A stretch of 64,000 nucleotides of DNA from Diphasiastrum complanatum (Eukaryota > Streptophyta > Lycopodiopsida > Lycopodiales > Lycopodiaceae): positions 1 through 64,000 of the forward strand of contig MU832145.1 of the NCBI GenBank assembly GCA_029204225.1, read 5' to 3'. Below are positions 11,500-47,644 of the stretch, one piece after another. The notes beneath the pieces are model-generated. The model had not been told where the DNA came from and did no database searches. It worked only from the letters and a program-made list of their open reading frames with translations. The position numbers and the translations under genes were made by a program. The stretch's first letter is position 1. Each line of letters begins with the position of its first letter.

Positions 11500-13560
11500 T
11501 GTGCCTCTAAGTTTTCATCAAGAAGAATGTTGTCAATATATTTGATAGCACACTACATGATGTGGGGCTTGCAATCATGGTGCAAATAAGCCAAGCCTTC
11601 AGTTGTGCCGACAATCTTGTAGCAAGTTGACCAATCAAGAACTTTTGCATCCTGTGTAGCATGATCTCTCCCAAACTACAATTGGGCGTGTGCTCGTACA
11701 AAGAAAAGTTTGATTTGTGGTGCCCACAAAATCCCAAGAGTTTCACAATGTAAGGATGATCAAGTCATCAAGATCTGAGAGAAGAAGGTGCTTGAAAAGG
11801 CATTATTGCTGAGGTGGATAGCTATTAGTAGGCTTGTGAGCTTGCCCAACTATGGAGGGATGGAGCCATGAACTTGTTGCCCCCTTGTTGCAACTCGATT
11901 ACTCTGACACAACTACTTACCTCTGGTAGGATCCGTCCTGAGAGATCATTATCTGAAATCATGAGCTGTTCGAGAAACACGAGCTCACCTATCTCAGCTG
12001 GGATGCTCCAAGTAAAGATATTTTGGCCAAGATCAAGCCTTTACAAGTTGGAGCAATTGCCAATTTTCCAAGGGATGCTTCCATAAAGGAAAGTGGATGA
12101 GAAGTTAAAGTTGACTAGATGGGTGAGATTGCCTAGCTCAGAGAAATGGTTTTTAGAGGGGAAGAACATCGCTGAATTCTTGCACTTGCCAAGCTGCGAG
12201 GGGATGATGCCAGTGAAATTGTTGTCATACAGCTCTAGAGGGGATGATGCCAGTGAAATGTTACCTGATCAACCATAGTTGAATGCTTCATGTGAGAAGA
12301 CTATCGTCAAGTCACAGCTGCTACAATGATCTACATAACCTTCCTCCATGAGGGATGGCACCAGACAGCTCATTCGACCACAGATTGAGCGACATTGCTT
12401 ACATGAATGGGAATGCTCAATGTCATCAAATTGTCAAAAAAAACCCAGAGAAGATAGCTTGCTACTATTGCTCAACAGCGGGGGAATGGTTCCATTGAGT
12501 TCTGAGAGTTCTGCAAAGAGGGGAGGTTTTGGAACTCTATTAGGATGGGGGCGCTGAGCTGATTGATGGACAGAGCAAGCACTCTGAGAGAATCGAGGCT
12601 GCTGAATTTTGGAGGAATCATGCCAATGAACTGATTCTGGAAGAGATGGAGCAATTACAAGCTCTTGATTCTACTAACTGGTTTGATAGTGTTGGAACAC
12701 TATGTGGCAACGATTTTGCTCAAGAAGTTGCATCTCAAAAGTCGCTGGTCGGGGTAGCCATAGACAACTGTTTTGCAGCTATTGATCTTTCATGGGAATC
12801 GTTGGTAATCAGTGACCTTAGGGAGCTATATGTTTTGGCTATGAATCCCGTCAATGATTTGCTACGCTCTATAACATTATTTTTGGCATGCATGGGACTT
12901 GGAACTGATTCCATTCTTCTGTAATAGGTCGTTGCCCGCTGGACAGCAAATGTTAGTTGTCAGTGAGAAATGCAGCTCTTGTTGTCAGCCTGGCTGCATG
13001 TGGTGAGTCAATGAGACAACCATTGGGCGAGGAATCAATTTCAGGCATCATGTGAACTGATTATCTGAGACTGATCTCCATTACAACTTTGTAGCCTCCT
13101 AGCTCCACAGGAATGCTGTCATTCAGCTCCTTCGTGTATAGATGCATAAATTGATGTTTAACAAAGAAGAGGTGATACGTGCTCGCAACTGATTGTTGTA
13201 GAGAGCGGACATTGTAAGATAGGATAGATTGCCCAACTACACAGCAATCTCTCCCATCAGATTGTTCTGCCACGGAACAAGCACTGTTAGACTTTCCAAC
13301 GTTCCCAGCTCATGAGGTATCACCCCAGCAAGGTTGTTTTGCGCTAGACCTAGAAAGGCAAGGCTTCTAGAGTCACTCAATCTAAGGTGGGAGCGATATT
13401 CCAGATTTGTCTTGCATGGAAGGTTTTGAGGCTGACGAGCTTGTCAAGCGATGGCGGAAGTGCCCCATTGAGGTTATTGGTGTAGATGATAAGGTCAGTG
13501 AGGGAGGCAGCTCGCCAGGGAAGGCTCATTGAGAAAACTATTGTATAGATTGACAATCTT
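11500..13560 (-). pseudogene. Decayed LRR receptor-like kinase (subfamily XI type)
   Basis: On the minus strand, from 13.5 kb downward, successive LRR units are readable with stops between them: LTDLIIYTNNLNGALPPSL, LGLAQNNLAGVIPHELG, LYTKELNDSIPVELGG, LFQNQFIGMIPPKFSSLDSL, LYDNNFTGIIPSQLG and LDLGQNIFTWSIPAEIGEL. At 11.75-11.5 kb there is a kinase remnant (KLLGFCGHHKSNFSLYEHTP, the hinge region), followed by a degraded segment resembling the HRD-loop side. The order LRR then kinase and the wording of the repeats match LRR-RLKs of the subfamily XI type. Stops and frameshifts are many, and most of the kinase and the transmembrane part are lost. Confidence 0.8.
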
Positions 13561-13569
13561 ACGATGGAC

Positions 13570-16500
13570 TAAATGACAACATATGAATTCTTTAAAGTGG
13601 TGCTTTCTTTCTCCTGCTTGCTCAAGCTGTACTTTTCACATGGTTTGCCTTGGCAGCCGGTAAATAGTTGCATGAATTCATGGCACAGAAAGTGTTTCGC
13701 TTGCTGCACCTTTTCCTTGAGATTGATCAGTCTTTGATGGATGCAGTATTGCACAATTTAGCACAAAAACCTTTTGAGGTACTTGTGGGATCTTTGGCAT
13801 CAATCATCATGGTTTACTTGCTAATTCAATGCATGATGATCATGCTTCCTCTGCCTTTAAAAAACTGCTTCGAAGAATTTCTTATATGCAAACATTTAAA
13901 GCTCCTTAGAGTTTCAACCCGAATAGAGTAAAAAAGACCCGTTGCAAAAGTATTTCTAAAACTAACAATAAATAATTCAATAACTTGAATGCTTGAACAT
14001 CCCAACACCACATATGTGCAGCAACACCACATAACAAGAACACATCTCTACAGCTCATCAGTACATGAATCACATTGAAACACTAATTACTGCCATTAGT
14101 CCATTGCATGAACTTAACAGATGCTACAAATATATAAAAAATTGCTTCAAACCAAACACACAAATTCTCAGCCTCATACCTTGAGCAACAATGGCTTGCA
14201 CAAAACCAGCTTTGGCCACGTATTGGAACCTTAAGTGGAAAGATCTCACATACTCGTATATGCAAATACGTAAAGACAATGAGAACAAATAAATAAGGCA
14301 ATAAATGAAAAATTATAAAAAATCACTTTGCCATCCCCGGCCTCCTCGGAAGGACACATCAGCAAAGGAGCAAACATCCCCGTAATCGCTGCCATGTATG
14401 GCAGGGCCAAAAACTACAAACCTTTGATGCACATTTACAGTATAAGGCAGAAAGAAATAAACTAATATATGGATCCCCCTTGCCAAGTACACTTAGACCT
14501 CACGTGACAACTGATTGTGCCACATAGGAGTACCTTCCACCATGTGTAAAAGGTGCCAGGCGACCTGAAATGGCCCCATGAAATGATGTCCTCTCCCACT
14601 ACACATGCATGTAAACATCCATGCAAATAATAAAAGAAAAGAAGTTGAGGCATAATTGACATGAGATATTATTCCACCTGGCTTTTGCTCCATAAGTTGG
14701 AATTTGTGATGGTCTTCAACCAAAAACAAGATAAAAGAATTTCTTTTGTAGAATCATGAGTGCCAAAATTCTTTTGTTTTCAACTAGTGGTACTGTGAAT
14801 GCTATGAGTAGTCATAATTGCAAAGAATTCTGGAATGCAAAGGAAACATTCATTTCCAAATTTTTAGTTCCAAATTTTTTTGGTTCTTTTTTAAGATTTT
14901 TAGTTTGATAAAGGGATAAAGGCTAGTTGGGAGACGACAAACAATTAAAAAAGATTCATATAATGCATGAAGAGAATGGGGACTATTATAAGCCCATGTT
15001 CCTTCATGAGCGCTGACATGTGCATATCATTGCTTAATGTTTGTTTTTTAGGTTTTGGCTATGTTGATTTGTAGATTACTAACTTATGTTCATGTTGTTT
15101 CTATGGGCTCGACTCAATTACCACATGGCATTCACGGGATATATTTGGTTTGGGGAATATATCTATGAATATCTAGTTGTCTTGTGAAATATCTATATGC
15201 TTTGCAGTATTAATGGGATATCTATCTACGTTGTAGCATACATCTCTCTCTCTCTTGTTATGCTCTCAGTTCTCCATGATGGGGTGGGTCGAAGTTTTTC
15301 TGAGAAAACATCATAATTTCGTACTACTTGTTCATATATCTACATGGTAGAAAACACATCAAACTAAGCATTACAGCATTTACATGTACCTTACATACTT
15401 TTATGTATATTCTATGTTACTATAGTACACCTTACAGAATATACAAAATGTACTATTAGGTTTAAAAAAATTATTTTGTTCTGATGTGGTTAATAGATGT
15501 CCAAGTCTTGGTCCTTTATTGAAAGCCCTGTAAAGGAAAATTTGATTCTTTTTTAGGGTTCTGGAACAGTGTGTTCCAAAACTTTTAGGGCCTGGAACGG
15601 CATTCCGATGCAACTTAGTGAGTAATGGATATCAATGGCCCTTCCACAGTCTCACAAATTTGATGTTGATTGCCAAAATTAGAGTGCATGTTGTTTTAGG
15701 TGAGTAAGATAAGCAATCAGTGTGGGCCAGTTCACTGGGGACCATACGGGTCAATCTAAGAGAGTGCATAGCAAATTGCTGCCATGGGCATAACAGTGGA
15801 CGAGATATCACAAAGAGTGGTGTATTTCAAATTGCATAATTAGCAATCTTCATCACATTCTGTTGCTTGATAAGTCCACAGAAACATAAAATTAAAGAGA
15901 CAGACCTGAAATAATAAGAAGATTTATGCTAAACTCTATCAACCATTACTTTGCTTCATCAAAAACTTTCAATAACCTACTGCAATCATACAGTAAGTAC
16001 TGGAAAAACATTAGCATGCCCAATTCCTGTCCGAATCAAAATGGATGGTTAATTGTAACTGACTGATCCAAGGCCGATTCCAACAGAAAAGTCCGTTAGG
16101 AAATTTTCATACAGCGGCAGTTACTAACTCACAAGACCCACAGGGACAAAAGTTTCATTTCATCTCATATGGATGGGTGTCAGCATAATTGCCAGTTTGG
16201 AGACATGATCTCCATGTATTGCAAAAATTCAGTTTATTTGTAGACTTTGCTAATGTCTTTTTCAGACTTGGAATTTGAAGGCCATATTCTCCTTTCCATA
16301 TGAAGGATGCCATATTGTTACAATGTTCAACTTGGTATGCTAGCCCATTTTTCTCCTTTCAATCGAAAGATGTACAGAGGACAAAACTCTTCAAAACAAA
16401 ACCCTGGGTAACTTCATGAAGGTTTTTCATAGATATTGGCTTTTACATGGAAATTTTACTTTTTGATTTACCTTACTGAATTGAAGGGCAAATTTTGAAT

Positions 16501-16674
16501 TTACATCAAAGGATATTTGGCAGATTCCTTTCCCTTTCTTTGAAAGGCAGGTAAGTCTTTGAAGGGCATTGCACCTTTGCAGATTTCAAGCTGGAACACA
16601 ATGAACCCCCTAGTAGGCCCTGAACTGTCAAAACCACTGTTACTAAACCCAAATCCCTAAACCCAAAGAAAGTG
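13570..16674. other. Intergenic stretch between LRR-RLK pseudogene and MTG1-like gene
   Basis: No recognisable coding sequence on either strand. The last few hundred bases before 16674 are expected to contain the 3' UTR of the minus-strand MTG1-like gene, but I could not assign a poly(A) signal with confidence. Confidence 0.5.
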
Positions 16675-41328
<24,654 letters not shown>

Positions 41329-41329
41329 C

Positions 41330-42279
41330 TATGAGCAGCCAGAAAAGTAAGAAAACAAGCCAAGGTGTTAGCTCGTAAATGTAGCAATATGTTTAAACAT
41401 TTACATAGTGTGAGTTGTGATCAACCAAAAAAGAGGGATGAAAGGAAATTTTATTGATTTCATTGGAGTACCATGGTGCATAAGACTAACAATGTACAAA
41501 CTTTGGAACAATTATCATGTGGAAGCACAATGCGTCTCTACAACAAAAGAGAACTAGATACTATGCATTAGTTATATCTAGCTAATTCAGATCTTAAAAT
41601 ACTCCAAGGTTTGATAAAAAAATAAGAAGCAAAGTAGAATAATTGAAAACATGATCCAAGTGCTAGAGATGCTTAAATTTAGCTAGAGATCTCATCTTAA
41701 ATGAGGGGTCAAAATAAGGCTATGATCTTGGTCTAAGGTGTCACAAGACTATGATGTTGATGTGATATGGGATATTTCATGGGAGATGATAGGACGTCAT
41801 TGGCACCCATGATTTATATCAAATAACCTGCCAGCCATGTGTGCATCTTGCTTCAAGTCTAACTACTCTCGCTATCATCATATGGAAAAGAGAGAGAGAT
41901 AAGCCTAGACTAAAAGGAGTTTGTAGTAAGCATGTTAATTGTTAGTGGTCAAATATCAAAACCTCTTGTTAAGACAATCCTGATTAGGAGTAAACACAGA
42001 TGTACGTGTGAATCTGGAATTGAAATTCGTGATTCGCAAAAAAAATTGTAAATACATGCAACATGGGTATCGATAGAAAGAGCACAAATAGAGGATTAAG
42101 ATTGAATAGGGTTCTAGTAGTTTCAGGTCCAATTATGGGCAGTTAGGTGAGATCTCGTTCATATGAAATGAACTACATGTGTCATAAGCCTGACCCAATT
42201 GGCATTGGATTAAATGGGTTTCTAGTAGTTTCAGCTGCATAACTCCATTTATTCTATATGTGTAAGTTAATTTTTTTTC
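41330..42279. other. Upstream of first visible MTG1 exon, no exon found
   Basis: The acceptor before the exon at 41328 shows this is intron. I looked here for the expected GHM/DAR-coding exon and did not find it. Nothing repeated or coding was recognised. Confidence 0.55.
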
Positions 42280-42450
42280 AATTACGGTTCTCAGAAATTT
42301 TAACCTGGAACCGTGGTGAACCGTACAGGTAATTAGTTAATTATTTAATTAAATTTTTTTTTTGTCCCACCCCCAAAAATAGAACAAAAAAATGCCAAAA
42401 AAATTCCAGAAAAAGCAGATTTGTAGGGAGTTTAGATTATTTACTTCAAA
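42280..42450 (-). repeat. CGGTTC-bearing element end, copy 2 (inverted)
   Basis: Reverse complement of the 38966-39130 end: ACGGTTCTCAG, GGAACCGTGGTGAACCGTAC, TTAATTATTTAATTAAA, then T-run and CACCCCCAAAAATAG. With copy 1 it brackets the 39.1-42.3 kb segment that carries three MTG1 exons. Confidence 0.7.
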
Positions 42451-44176
42451 TTATTTAATGGCTTCTTCTTTTTTTAACTACCCACCCCCCAAAAACAGCC
42501 CAAAAAAGGTAAAAAAAAGGCCAAAAAAGTTGAAAAAATACCCAAATTGTTAAGAGAGACAGGGAGACAGAGAGAGGGGGATCCATAGTACATAAACTGG
42601 CCATCTATCTGGAAAACAAGTGAGATGCTCTGTATATAATCTCATCATATAGAGCCCGCCACATACGGCTGGGGTCTAACCTCAAAAAAATACAGTGTGA
42701 ATGGAACAAAAATGAACAACATGACAACATCTACAACATGTTCTCAAGATGCTTGTGTGGCATCCGGATCATCAAAATCATCTAACTCATCCTCCTCTAT
42801 CACAACCTGACTGAAGTCATGTAAAACCTCTCCCTCAATCTGTCCCTGACAAAGTGATGCGAGATGCACCTCTGCCAGAGCCACACGGCCTCCCTGTCTA
42901 TGTGCCACTGTCTGACTAGAACCTCTGCCTCTCTGGGAAGACCTCCTGCCAGATCCTGGAGGCCTTCCTGGAAGCCTCCGAGCTGGTGTTGTGGAAGCAA
43001 ATGTAGTAGGAGGCGTCGCTGATGCAAGAATGGATGTGGCACGAGATGCAGGCACCTTGAATGTAGGCGGAGTGTATGAATACGGCTATACTACAGGCTG
43101 GGCAGGGACAGGCTACTGTAAGATGAGGCCGAGGCTGTACACCAATCGGAAAAGCCGGTGTAACATGGAGAGGTGGTCCACGGAGGCGACGTGCAGGTGC
43201 AGGTGGTGGAATGTGGGGGGCAGCTGCATAAGTGCAGCAACCGGAGTGAGTGGCTGAGCAGGAGGTACCGTATGTGTCGGCGCTGTATGCCTGGGAGCTG
43301 CATGAATAGGAGCCGTACGAGTGGCAGTCATATGTGTACCAGCAGCTGATGGTGCTAGATGTGGCTGAGTGCGTGCATGTGGTGAGAGCCACCCTAGATC
43401 ATCAATGTCATCCTCACCCTGTCCATATCGAAGGAGGTCTAACATGGTCCTCTGGTGAACACGGCGGGTCCGATCTGCATCATCATCAACGTGAACATCT
43501 GCAGGGGCCTGTGAATCTTGCACACCATCAATCCCTCCCACAGTGGCACAAGCATCTCCACCATCTGCTGTATCCCCTGCAAAAGCGTCCTGTGCCATAT
43601 GGCCAGCATCCCCAACATGTGCTGCATCCACTGTCTCTCTCTCGTGCTATATATCCTCTGGTAGTGGATCAGGTCGATACACATCCTGCTCTGGTAGATC
43701 TGGCTCATACATCCCTGCCATCATCCTCTAATCGATCATCCTCCAGGCCATAGCCTAGGTCTACCTCAAGCTTTGCCTCAGCAATGGTCTCTAATCCTGG
43801 AGAAGCGATACCCAAATCATCATCATCATCCTCCTCATCAGCACCCATGCCCCTACCTGGCCCCTGGCCAGCACCTGTATCCTGATCATGACCCACTCTG
43901 TCCCTCAATAACCGTCTAACCCGCAACATCTCTCTCTCTGTCTCTGCCACAATGTCAGCCACAACATCAGCCCTCGGCATGGGTATGGTGGAATCAGTGG
44001 GATCATCAACGCCCAGTAAACAATCCGAGGGTAACTCCTCTAGAGGGTCCACGTCTGTCACTCAACCTTGCATTGGTGTTGCAAAAAACCAGCCGTGTCA
44101 TCTGTGCAATACAAAAGCGACTACGCCTTTTCGTGTGGATTACAAAAAATGTGCTCCACTTGCACTCGCATACACT

Positions 44177-44450
44177 CAGACATGAGGGTCCGGGCCGAAG
44201 TGCCCGCGTTCGCGTCAGACGCCTGGACGCGTCCAACCCCCGGACGCGGGGTCGGACGCGTCCTTTTTTTTTATTTTTATATTTTTTGGGCCCTGGACGC
44301 GTTTTTTTTTTTCTTTTTAAAAAAGGACGCGGGCCCTGCGGACAGTCCGCAAAACCCGAGACTACAGCGAAAGAGGGCGGAAGAGAGAGAGAGAGTGAGT
44401 GGGAGAGGCATAGAGAGAGAGAGAGAGATGGTGTGTGTGTGTGTGATGAG

Positions 44451-44494
<44 letters not shown>

Positions 44495-45593
44495 AGATAT
44501 TGTTGATTTGTGTGCATACAGTTGTGTGTGTGGTGATCTTTGTGTGAGAGAGAGAGAGGAAGAGACAGAGAGTGTGAGGGACGGAAAGAGGGAGGATTGG
44601 TGGTGTGTCGTAGGCATTGCACCACAGATATGTGCAGATTCAACATCAAAGCTGCACTTGTGTAGCATACACTTAAACCCCAAACAGGACGAGGAAACGA
44701 CCGACGGTTGGCCCACAACATCCGTCCGAAGTTCGACGTTAAACAGGGCTTCAGGGACACTTTGTCCGGTCGAGATCTGAAAACTAGGAGATGTTTCGGA
44801 GCCCCCGTGCTGGTACGCAAAATTTTGACATCATTTTGTAGCGTGTTGAAGTAGTGCCACAAGTAATTAGTAAGTCGTTGAAGTTCATTCGGGGAGAAAC
44901 CGATCTCATCAACCGAGTCACAGTAGTGTATAGGTCTTGTGGTTTTCTGTAGTGAATGACACAATTTTGCATAAGTAGTTAGTAAGCTGTTGAAGTTCAT
45001 CCGGGGGGGGAACCCATCTCATCATATAAGTCTTAGACATAGTAGTGTGTCGGTCTTGTGGTTTCCCGTCTCGAGAGCTTGTCACTCTTCTGGTGAGCCC
45101 CAATTTCCCCCAGAGACTTCTGCTCCTGAGAGCTTGTCACTCTTTTGGTGAGCGTTCACCTCTCCCCAATCCTCTGGTGAGCATTCACTTCCTTGAGACG
45201 GTCACTAATGCACCCTAAACCCTAAACCAGTAATATGTTTGCCATACAAACCATTTATGAACTGCTCATTAGCCATGGTTGTTTAGTAATATCTCAGTTA
45301 TGAGAGGCATGGCCCAGTGCTTAGGTCTGTTGCAGATTTTTTTGCAAATTTTTTTGGTACCGTTTTCCTATTTTTTAACAGGAGGGGGCAGGTGGGTGCC
45401 AGACACCCTCTGATAATTAATTCCGGGGGAAAAACAAGGGCCATAAATTGCTTTTACTTTGCTTTTAGGATAGGGGACAGTGTAGGCAGGTGCCTATATT
45501 TTCTTCTTTTTTTTTGGAAAAAAAAATTTGCAAAAAATCGGACGCGGACGCACCCCTGGCGCGTCCGCGTCCGCCATCCGCTTCCTTAGCACC
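44177..45593. mobile_element. 1.4-kb non-autonomous insertion with GGACGCG-rich ends
   Basis: It interrupts hAT copy B exactly where copy A is continuous: CTCGCATACACT joins GGAGGAACAATCC in copy A at about 24381-24405. Its left end has CTGGACGCGTCCAACCCCCGG and GGTCGGACGCGTCC; its right end has CGGACGCGGACGC and GGCGCGTCCGCGTCCGCC. Inside are a (GT)n tract, an A/T-run pair and a diverged tandem repeat of about 110 bp at 44855-45065. No transposase is readable. Confidence 0.75.
44452..44490. repeat. (GT)n microsatellite
   Basis: GT dinucleotide run inside the 1.4-kb insertion, preceded by a shorter GT run (44431-44445) and a GA run (44412-44428). Confidence 0.95.
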
Positions 45594-45789
45594 GGAGAAA
45601 CAATCCTATTGACAATCATAAAATTCAAAAAAGGGTTTTAGTTTATTTCATCCATTTAACACCCATCCTTAATCTCATAGAATTTGGTGGGTAAAGAAAT
45701 ACCTGTGATAGCACTCGCAAGGCCAGCTTTTGTAGAGTTGGGCATGCAGAACCATAAATCCACACAAGGAATTGGGATTGACAACCAAT

Positions 45790-46135
45790 GTTTCATCGAA
45801 ACGCATTTTGAACAAAGAAACACGTTTGAAACGCCCCGTTCGAAACAAGCCCATTTCACAACGCATTTTTTACGTTCGAACCGACTGTTAAAAAACGCAA
45901 ATTTTTTTGACTCGAAGCGACCATACACAACTTCTCCTCTTGAAATTGCATTCTCTAGAGCATTCTCGTGAAATTAAATGTATCTACTTGGCACTAGTCT
46001 TTCTATGACATTTCTAAACTCCAAAAAACCCATTAAAACACATTTTCAAAAAAAAAACAAAAAATCCTAAAAATTTCCCGTTTCAAACGTGTTTCAAACA
46101 CGTTTCGAAACGAAACTCAAAAAAATTTAGTAGAT
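45790..46135. repeat. GTTTCGAAACG-rich element, copy 2
   Basis: Contains CATCGAAACGCATTTTG, CACGTTTGAAACG, CCGTTCGAAAC, GTTTCAAACACGTTTCG and GAAACGAAAC. Bases 45940-46010 are the reverse complement of 26950-27015 (GCATTCTCTAGAGCATTCTC block). Non-coding. Confidence 0.75.
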
Positions 46136-46139
46136 TGTA

Positions 46140-46620
46140 GTATGTACTCCTTAGATACTAGATTTCAGACCAGAGATTCTAGTAAGCACTAAGTTGTAAC
46201 CTGCACATAGGAGAGTGTCCTCATGAAGAATCTATAAACTTCCTTCTACTCTTGAAATACAAGTGGCATGTAACATTGATCTCATCAAGATTGACTTGCA
46301 CAATTTTCATCACAATTCAGATTCATAATTTACAATTCATGAATCACGATTTGCTTGAGACTTGAAAGTTGAGAAAGTTAGAACTTAGAACTACAAATCA
46401 CAATTACATATTAGTTTTACTTGCATAGGCTGGAGAAGTCTTCATCTTGCTCAACAATTAGTGATGTGCACATACACCAACTTGTCCAACTGTGAAGTGT
46501 GGACTATTCCTCCACTTTGCTTGAATCAAAGAGTAGACACCCCAATTTCTCTCACAAAATGTAAGTAGCAAGCAATCATGCGAGAGGTTCCCAATTGCAA
46601 GTCTTTGTAATACGGGAACT
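46140..46620 (-). pseudogene. hAT-2 related fragment
   Basis: On the plus strand, GTGCACATACACCAACTTG and CACCCCAATTTCTCTCACA match the dimerisation exon of hAT-2 (GCACATACACCAACCTCTCC and CACTCCAATTTCTCTCACAT at 28341-28430). The preceding sequence has the same cryptically simple style as hAT-2 introns. It is cut at about 46619 by Copia-3 sequence. Confidence 0.7.
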
Positions 46621-46787
46621 GTTGAGAGTTTTCTGGAGCAGCCAGGGTTGTAGGAGGCCGCTTTCTACAGTGGGAACTTCAGTGCAAGTACTAAGTGGAT
46701 CTTGGACAAGTGCTAGGACAGCCATACAGGGGGATAGTTTCAAATCCAGGAGCTGAGGGTTACTGAGCAAGTGCCTGCATACCCTAG

Positions 46788-47338
46788 TTGGATGAAAATC
46801 CTAGTTTACCTTCTGTGTATTATTTCTATCCAGCTATGACTAGTCTTTCAAAGAGCATGTTGAGTGAAGCCAGCCGGCTTGATGGCACTAATTTTAGTGT
46901 TTGGAAAGTCAAGATCAAGAACATTCTCGAGGATAAAGAATGTTGGAAGCTTGCGACAGGTGAGGAGCCTGTTCCAACATCAGAACCTGAGCTCAAGGAC
47001 TACATCAAGAGAGGGGAGAAGGCACACAAAATCATCAATATGTCTGTAAGGGATAATGTTATTGCTTTAATCAGGTTAGCCAAAGGGCCTAGAGATGCAT
47101 GGCACATTCTTTGTGCATTGTATGTAACAACAAATACAGCTAGACTTCTTTACTTGAAGAACAAGTTGTATACGCTCAGGATGGAGACAAGGGAGACAGT
47201 CACTGACCATCTTATTAAAATCCAGGATCTTAAATATCAGCTTTTTGTGCCTGGAGAGGCTATTGCTGACAAAGACTTGGTGCCAATAGTTCTGAATAGC
47301 TTGTCATATGCTTACCGAAACTTTGTTATGATGATATC
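46788..47338 (+). pseudogene. Copia-3 gag, 5' part, cut by Ty3 insertion
   Basis: A UBN2-type gag: FSVWKVKIKNILEDKECWKL, IALIRLAKGPRDAWHIL, ARLLYLKNKLYTLRM, VTDHLIKIQDLKYQL, ending YRNFVMMIS at 47338. Exactly there the Ty3 LTR (TGTTACGAGCTC) begins, preceded by the target copy ATATC at 47334-47338. An open frame of more than 180 codons suggests it was fairly intact when hit. Confidence 0.85.
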
Positions 47339-47531
47339 TGTTACGAGCTCGTGACCAGTGCCGAACCCTAGAGAACACAGATAGGTCAGATACCACAGTC
47401 CGGGTCGTGTCCAGCGTACACGACCAACAGGGCAAGACAGTGTGAGTGGTGTGCCCCAGCACGGTCCATAGCCATGGCGGGCCTAACACAGTCTAGGGAC
47501 CCTGTCAGCAGGATAGGGCCCCCAGTTGGGT
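47339..47531 (+). repeat. 5' LTR of Ty3 element 1 (matched part)
   Basis: Starts TGTTACGAGCTCGTGACCAG. It matches the reverse complement of 50210-50015, and the match ends after GTTGGGTCTCG. The rest of the 358-bp LTR seen in the 3' copy has no counterpart here, and no primer-binding site was found, so a deletion or replacement has removed the U5/PBS part. Confidence 0.85.
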
Positions 47532-47644
47532 CTCGCAGTTCTCAGAAAGAGCTAAGTCATCTTTCCTTTCCTTGTACAGTTGTAAATTAGTTTTTTTTTA
47601 CTTTTTTCATCAGAAGTTAAGGTACCTCTCTTTCAGTTCCGAAA

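Larger units (their letters stand above)
42744..45760 (-). pseudogene. hAT transposase copy B, C-terminal part, split by an insertion
   Basis: Same family as copy A. Bases 45760-45594 match the segment of copy A at about 24560-24395 (GTGATAGCACTCGCAAGGC, TTGGTGGGTAAAGAAATACC). After a 1.4-kb insertion the dimerisation motif (CECKWSTFFVIHTKRRSRF) continues at 44176-44080. Then comes a long tail: DDPTDSTIPM, EADEEDDDDD-like acidic blocks, a His/Thr/Ala-rich part and a final VVIEEDELDDFDDPDATQAS at 42800-42744. The upstream BED and DUF659 parts are missing. Several frameshifts are present. Confidence 0.8.

Noticed and set aside
12646-12924. Plus-strand frame of 92 codons as a small gene
   Set aside because: It runs antisense through the LRR-kinase relic and shows no known motif.
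43439-43753. Overlapping frames on both strands around 43.1-43.8 kb as separate genes
   Set aside because: They are shadows of the biased C-terminal tail of hAT copy B.
45205-45225. CCCTAAACCCTAAACC as interstitial telomere
   Set aside because: Only about two units here, and other scattered CCTAAA words are equally short; too little to claim a telomere relic.
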